Positions 6,729-11,489 of a DNA stretch of 11,489 nucleotides are shown one piece after another. The number at the start of each line of letters is the position of its first letter. Position 1 is the first letter of the stretch. The position numbers and the translations under genes are program-made. This DNA comes from Entamoeba invadens IP1 (taxonomy: Eukaryota > Evosea > Mastigamoebida > Endamoebidae): positions 10,088 through 21,576 of the forward strand of contig NW_004440409.1 in assembly GCF_000330505.1 (NCBI RefSeq). The letters are read 5' to 3'. Under the pieces are notes generated by a model, which was given only the letters and a program-made list of their open reading frames with translations, made no database searches and was not told the origin of the DNA.

Positions 6729-8378
6729 ATGTCTATTAACGATAAAAAACCCAGAAAGGTTTACCAAAATATCACACCAGAAGCACATGCCACAATAAAG
6801 AAACTTTATTCGAAATATAGTGGCCTCGAAAAGAAAAATTTTTGGTGTAAGGTGAAAGATGAATTCTCAACTTTATACCCAACGTACAACTTTAGTTTGA
6901 ATCAATTGCAGGATTATCAAAAACGTGAAATAAAAGAAACGAAACATCAAAGAACGTCACCCAATGCCGAAGTTGTTTTGCATTTGGAACGATATGTAAA
7001 TACTTCGGTTCTTGCGGGAAACTATTTGGATGATTATGTACTCCAAATTGAAGTTGCCAAATACATCGAAAACAAAGAATTTACAATTAAAGACATACAT
7101 TCGTTTGTTAAAAGATTTAAAGAAAAAATCAACTTGAAATATCTCATATCTTCTGGATACGAGGACATTATAGATTTAACTCTTTACGCGACAGAACTTG
7201 ATAACATAAAAGAAATATTGTCAAGATACTCATTTTCTGACATTTATAACGCAGACGAAACTTGTCTATTTTACAGAGAGTTGCCAAAGCGTTCACTGAC
7301 AACAAGAAAATTTCTCAAAACTACAAACATTCAAAAAGAGCGAATAACTCTATTGTTCTGTTGTAACATGGATGGAAGTGATAAAAGACCACCAATTGTA
7401 ATACATACTGCCAAGAGGTGGATCAAACAGATTATTTCAACAACTGAACATTGTTTATAAAACAGATAGTAGTAGCCGGATGTCAGTATTAATCTGGAAT
7501 GAGTTTTTTGCAGTTGTGAGATGATGATTTAAGAAGAATTGGTCGATTTATTGTTTTGATTATTGATAATGCACCCGTCCATAAAGTGACTGTTGTTTTA
7601 ACCAATATCAATTTGATCAACTTGCCTCCAAACACAACAGCAAAGACTCAACCATTGGATCAGGGAATCATTGCTTCGTTTAAAAAACATTACAAAAAAC
7701 ATTTCATCACTTATTATCTTAATTCAATTCAACAACAAAAAGTTCAAGAAAAAAAAAGAAAAAGAAAGATTTGCTCGAAACAATTTTTAACGAAGTTGGA
7801 GAATCAACAATAACAACATTGATAAATGAGATGAAAAACACAACAATTAATCAGCTCATTGAATCTTTATCAGAAGCAAGTTACGATGTTATCAAATCTA
7901 AATTACTAGTAAATGAACATTTTTTAAAAAGAAGTGTGATGTGTCCATTCAAACTACTGAGTGTCGTTGAAGCTATTGTTGTTATTTCAAAATCTTGGAG
8001 TGAAATTACGAAAGAAACAATATGCAACTGTTTTAAACACACAAATTTGTTTGTGCAACAAAGCATTGCTGCAATAAAAGAAGTTGAATTAGATATCAAC
8101 ATTTTCAATTTATATTGCAGCGTATTTATGAACAAAGAAGATAGAGTTCAAACAATCGAAGAGTTTACTTCAACTCAGTATGAAAATGTCAATCCTTTTT
8201 CCATATTCAAGAAATAACAGAAACAGAAAACTTTTATGATCAAGAAACCGAGTCTTTCATGGTGGAATTAAAAACAATGTTGTATTATTTATCCCGCTTT
8301 GTTGACTCAAACAAAATAGATGACTTTCATAATTATATACTCAATGTTTTAAGAACAGTTAGAAGCTTTTTTAATTAA
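6729..8378 (+). pseudogene. pogo-like transposase (DDE_1 family), broken by four frameshifts
   Basis: The first in-frame ATG is at 6729 (MSINDKKPRK). The N terminus is unlike the usual pogo first helix-turn-helix, but FVKRFKEKINLK at 7104-7139 fits the second, CENP-B/Tc5-type DNA-binding domain. The catalytic core has IYNADETCLFYRELPKR (Asp at 7254-7256), KERITLLFCCNMDGSDKRPP, LIIDNAPVH (Asp 7565-7567) and LPPNTTAKTQPLDQGI (Asp 7658-7660). Thirty residues separate the last two Asp, the DD30D spacing of pogo. The frame changes near 7405-7415, at about 7519-7522 (VYKTDSSSRMSVLIWNEFF lies between), in the A run at 7749-7765, and near 8190-8207. Later segments read WSEITKETICNCFKHTNLF and, in the last frame, EITETENFYDQETESF to a TAA at 8376-8378. 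No in-frame stop is needed to explain the breaks. A TATATAA at 6644-6650 is a possible TATA box, but such strings are common here. Confidence 0.9.
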
Positions 8379-8414
8379 TTATTCATTGAAAGTTCAAGTT
8401 TCCAGAATAAAAAA

Positions 8415-8507
8415 CTATTTGTCGGTTAAGAATTTTGATTGGTTAGTTAACCAACAAATAAATAAAATAAACAAATAGAGAAACCGACAAATTAGCTCCT
8501 TAGACTG
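8415..8507 (-). repeat. pogo-like right terminal and subterminal repeats
   Basis: The outer 28 bases (8480-8507) are the inverted terminal repeat, followed by TA at 8508-8509. Internal to it lie one plus-strand TATTTGTCGGTTA copy (8416-8428) and one inverted, degenerate copy (8446-8460, with a local GGTTAGTTAACC palindrome at 8441-8452). The transposase gene ends 36 bases before this block. Confidence 0.8.
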
Positions 8508-8509
8508 TA

Positions 8510-9850
8510 AAGTATTATTGCTTATTTATTATAAATATTAATAAATTTATTAAAATAAAATAATTAACATAATAATAATATCAATCAAAGAGTTAATAAG
8601 AGACTCAGAACACAACAAATAATAAATTAATTTCCATTTTCAACAACACTGAATATAAATAATGTTCAGGTGGATGAAGAAACTGACATACTATTAATAA
8701 TTATAAGTGCAATTTTTGAAAGTTTCAAGTCATTGTAGCATTTAGTAAAAATACTTATTAAACAAAAATGAAACAATTGAAGATTTAACGTTGGTAGTGT
8801 CAACTGAAAACAATATTTATTTGGCACCTTATATTTAATTTCTACAACTATCAATATAATGTAATTAACAACTATTTGTGTTTAAATTTATATACTATAC
8901 ATTTTTATAAAAATTTCTTTGATTTTTTGTTTGTTTTTTGTTATTGTTGTGTTGTTATGTGTTTTTGTTTGTCTTGTATTAAAGTCCAAAAGTTATTTAA
9001 ATATTGTTGATTAAATTATTAAATATTATATGTTTGTAATTTAATAAATATTAAACCCATAATTTTTGTATTAAATATTTAATCAATTCAAAAGTTGATA
9101 ACATATCAATTGTGTAATTAATTTGTTCTTAAAGTGGGTTTAATTTGGATCATTTTTAAATTAGTTATAAGTTATAATATTATATGTAATTCTAAATGAT
9201 ATAATAATTATTAAAATTAATTTGTTTAAATTCTGATATAATAATAGTACAATATTATTAACTAATAAAATGTGTTATTATCAATATAGTTATAATAAAC
9301 TTAATCATACAAGAATAAGTTCTGTATTCAATAAGTTATCAAACTTCTTATTTCCAATAAGATTTTTTAAAACATTTTCTATTTTTATTATTAATTTGAA
9401 TCGTATTATGAAAATAAAATGTATTAATTTTTTATATAGTTTTTTATTAAATTGAACGAATATACCTATAAAAAAACTTAATATGAATGATAAATATTTT
9501 TTCGAATCTATGCATGCAAGTCTTTTATTTAATTTATTATTTCTAAGATACATATTTATAGGAGATGTTCAAATTTACACGTTATTTTTTATTATTACTT
9601 TATATAAAATGTGAATAATGAAAGACTATTTTATGCCATAATTTCTTTTATTAATTGTATAAAATTAAATCTAAATATTATTTGAGCAAACTATTAAATG
9701 ATTTTTGTTTTCTAAAATGTGTTTTTCTTCATTAATTTTTGGATAAAAATTCAATTTTCCAGGGTTTTTTTAACTTTTTTATTTAATTATTTTATCTCAT
9801 TTTGTCCATTTTTTATGTGAAACGGTATTGCCATGTAAGCCAGTGCAATT
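8510..9850. other. A+T-rich stretch without a supportable gene
   Basis: Open frames at 9270-9455 (plus), 9305-9553 (minus) and 8666-8854 (minus) are Ile/Asn/Phe/Leu/Lys-rich translations of A+T-rich DNA without a recognisable motif. A short plus-strand piece near 8664-8727 (VQVDEETDILL..) looks slightly more protein-like but stops after about 20 codons and matches nothing I know. The less A+T-rich patch at 9820-9880 contains the right member of the inverted pair. Confidence 0.6.
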
Positions 9851-9883
9851 ATGGCGCTTTGTGCAAGTATGTCTCAAGTCTTT
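9851..9883 (-). repeat. Right member of a distant inverted pair
   Basis: GCGCTTTGTGCAAGTATGTC with the following CAAGTCTTT is the inverted partner of 5839-5869; the perfect core is GTGCAAGTATGTC at 9861-9873. AATTAA follows outside, with no match to ATAACC outside the left member, so a target duplication is not evident. Confidence 0.6.
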
Positions 9884-11489
9884 AATTAAAAAAATATAAA
9901 CACTAAAATAAATTTATATTTAGATTATTAAACTATTTTTCTCGACTTTACTTTAACACTTTCTACTCTAAATGATAGTTAATAAAATAAAAAATATCTA
10001 TATTAATAACACAATTTCAAATAAAAATAATTGATTAAACACATGCTATAATGTGTATTATAATTGTACAAATAGACAGATTAATCATCTTCTTAACACT
10101 TTTCCTTGTTTTCCTGTTATTTTTTTATTAAGCGGTGTTTTTTTATTTTTATATCATTTAGTCTTTTAAAAAAGACTGGTATGCCCGTTTTATTTTTTTC
10201 CCAAACATCTTTCTGCACAGGATATTACTCAAACAAACTAACAAATAAGAACTAATTTAAATAAGATATAATATTGAAAATATAATTTTAATAAAATTTT
10301 TGGATATACGCGAGAATAACACCAAAAATTTTAAAACAAATATTTTCAAGCCGATAAATATTTTTCATATTTGGTGATGTACTATGAGTATTTGAAAATA
10401 CATAAACAATCAAGTACATTTCAACCACTTCGAACGTCATTTTTATTACATCTATGAATATACAAATTGTTATTAATATAAAAACTAAATCTTGTGAAGT
10501 TATTAAACAATGTGTCGAAAAAAATAATACCTATAACCTTTCGAGGGAAAAAAATATTTGTAAAAAAAAATCTTAGTTAATTGTAATGTAAATGTGAACT
10601 TTTTATTTAATTTTTTTTAAAGCTAGACACCCTGGAACGACGGCTTTAGTATAAATTTTATAGTAAAATGTAATAAATTATAGTAAAAAAAGTGAATTTT
10701 TGTTGAAGTGAGGACAAACAAAAATTAACTTTTTTGCATGATCTTTTAAAACAAGTCACAGTTCAATGGAAAAGTCAGATCAAATTTTATTGATATGTTT
10801 ACAACTAATTACTATAATAAAAATAAATATAAAAAATAACAAAGATTAAATCATATTATAAAACATATTTGTATGGAATATTCAAAAACCAATTACATCA
10901 TAAAATAACAAAGAAAAAAATTAATAATAGACATCGAGGTGTATTGAAATTTCAATATACAATTGATCTTAAATAAATTATCACAAAAATATTTTTTTTG
11001 TTAACTTTAAAAATACAATAAATTTTTTTAATAAAGGTTTTTAATATGTTTTTATAATACTAAAAAATAAGACGCAAAGACACTTTTGTTTGTTCCGACT
11101 TTGAAAAAAAACCTCAGAAAAAAAGTGTAAAATAAAATAAATAAATAACTAAAATACGTTTTCAAAAGTATCAAAAACCGAGAAAAATTCTCGAAAATGA
11201 CTTAAACAGTCAAATAAAATTGTGTTTGTATAAACTTTGTTCAACACAAGGTTTATTGATATTTCAATGGTGACAAAGTCATTATTAAAAGTTACGTCGT
11301 GTTACCATCGAAGAAGTAAGATATGAATCGATTATTTGTAATTATTTTATTTTTCATTATTTTCAAACAAAAACAAATAGTGAAACTGGTTAAAAGATTA
11401 TTATTTACATATAAATGTTATTGTATTTATAATAAATTGCTTGTTTTGCATTCACTGTTAATACATTTTTAAATTATTCATATTGGCAA
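9884..11489. other. A+T-rich stretch with short hairpins and no gene
   Basis: No coding region is supportable. Local structures are an 8-bp stem AGTCTTTT/AAAAGACT (10160-10177), a 12-bp stem with an 18-base loop (10292-10303 with 10322-10333, arm TAAAATTTTTGG), a 16-bp palindrome TATTGAAATTTCAATA (10942-10957) and a small CGAGA/TCTCG stem near 11179-11193. A short GC-richer island at 10623-10646 (TAGACACCCTGGAACGACGG) is framed by AAAGC and GCTTT. None of these identifies a known RNA or element. Confidence 0.5.

Larger units (their letters stand above)
6421..8507 (+). mobile_element. pogo-like (Tc1/mariner superfamily) DNA transposon, 2087 bp, inactive
   Basis: The element starts CAGTCAAAGGCGTTTATTTG and ends CCGACAAATTAGCTCCTTAG followed by ACTG. 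The ends are inverted repeats of about 28 bp with roughly five mismatches. Both sides carry the TA expected of Tc1/mariner insertion (6419-6420 and 8508-8509). CAG at the tips, the TA target, a length near 2.1 kb and a single transposase with DD30D spacing are all typical of the pogo group. Copies of TTTATTTGTCGGTTTT and its variants lie just inside both ends and are probably transposase binding sites. The element is structurally complete, but its gene has four frameshifts, so this copy could move only with a transposase supplied from elsewhere. Confidence 0.92.

Noticed and set aside
7881..8135. Minus-strand open frame of 84 codons
   Set aside because: It is the complement of the C-terminal part of the pogo-like transposase, which has the recognisable WSEITKETICNCF motif on the plus strand.
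7405..8207. Introns in the pogo-like gene
   Set aside because: Family residues run continuously across each frame change (for example VYKTDSSSRMS, then LRRIGRFIVLIIDNAPVH) with no room for an intron, so these are small indels.
9270..9553. Overlapping plus and minus open frames of 61 and 82 codons
   Set aside because: Both are low-complexity Ile/Phe/Leu/Asn/Lys translations of A+T-rich DNA, with no motif and no supporting neighbour.
1..11489. CRISPR array, prokaryotic operon or tRNA genes
   Set aside because: There are no regularly spaced direct repeats, no ribosome-binding sites or gene clusters, and I found no cloverleaf with A and B boxes. The content is eukaryotic transposons.

Overview
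This is a very A+T-rich window (roughly four fifths A+T by eye) of eukaryotic nuclear DNA. It contains no intact gene. Everything recognisable is a broken DNA transposon or a pseudogene, so it reads as a nested transposon graveyard. Mutator-like, pogo-like and TTAA-targeting elements side by side, plus an HSP70 fragment with protist-flavoured residues ([17 protein letters not shown]), would suit an amoebozoan such as Entamoeba (E. invadens is known to be rich in these superfamilies). An insect or another A+T-rich protist is not excluded. The organism call is inference.

Region by region. (1) 1-938: A+T-rich DNA with no supportable gene; a possible highly decayed HSP70 N-terminal scrap lies near 640-760. 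(2) 957-1094 and 5006-5243: two halves of one decayed HSP70 substrate-binding-domain fragment, split by a Mutator-like element (MULE) at 1095-5005. The 10-bp flanks CATCTATGAC (1085-1094) and CATTTATGAC (5006-5015) are the target-site duplication, and removing the element plus one flank restores the HSP70 reading frame. A second HSP70 piece from the ATPase domain follows out of order at 5277-5371. (3) The MULE has 757-bp terminal inverted repeats, nearly identical in their interior, and a dead transposase on the minus strand (2692-4199) that still shows a FLYWCH-like N terminus, the D, D and E catalytic residues and a CxxH motif, but carries five in-frame stops and one frameshift. (4) Its left repeat was itself interrupted at a TTAA by a 738-bp piggyBac-like element (1164-1901), which holds a decayed minus-strand coding remnant.

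(5) 5386-6420 is A+T-rich spacer. (6) 6421-8507 is a complete but dead pogo-like element: TA duplication, CAGTC termini, subterminal repeats and a DD30D transposase (6729-8378) broken by four frameshifts. (7) 8510-11489 is A+T-rich and gene-poor with a few short hairpins. A 13-bp perfect inverted pair at 5848-5860 and 9861-9873, within about 30 bp of imperfect similarity, flanks the pogo element and may mark an older, larger element of about 4 kb.

The order of events is readable: HSP70 fragment, then MULE insertion, then piggyBac-like insertion into the MULE. None of the transposases here could work as written, so any movement of these copies would have needed enzymes from elsewhere in the genome.
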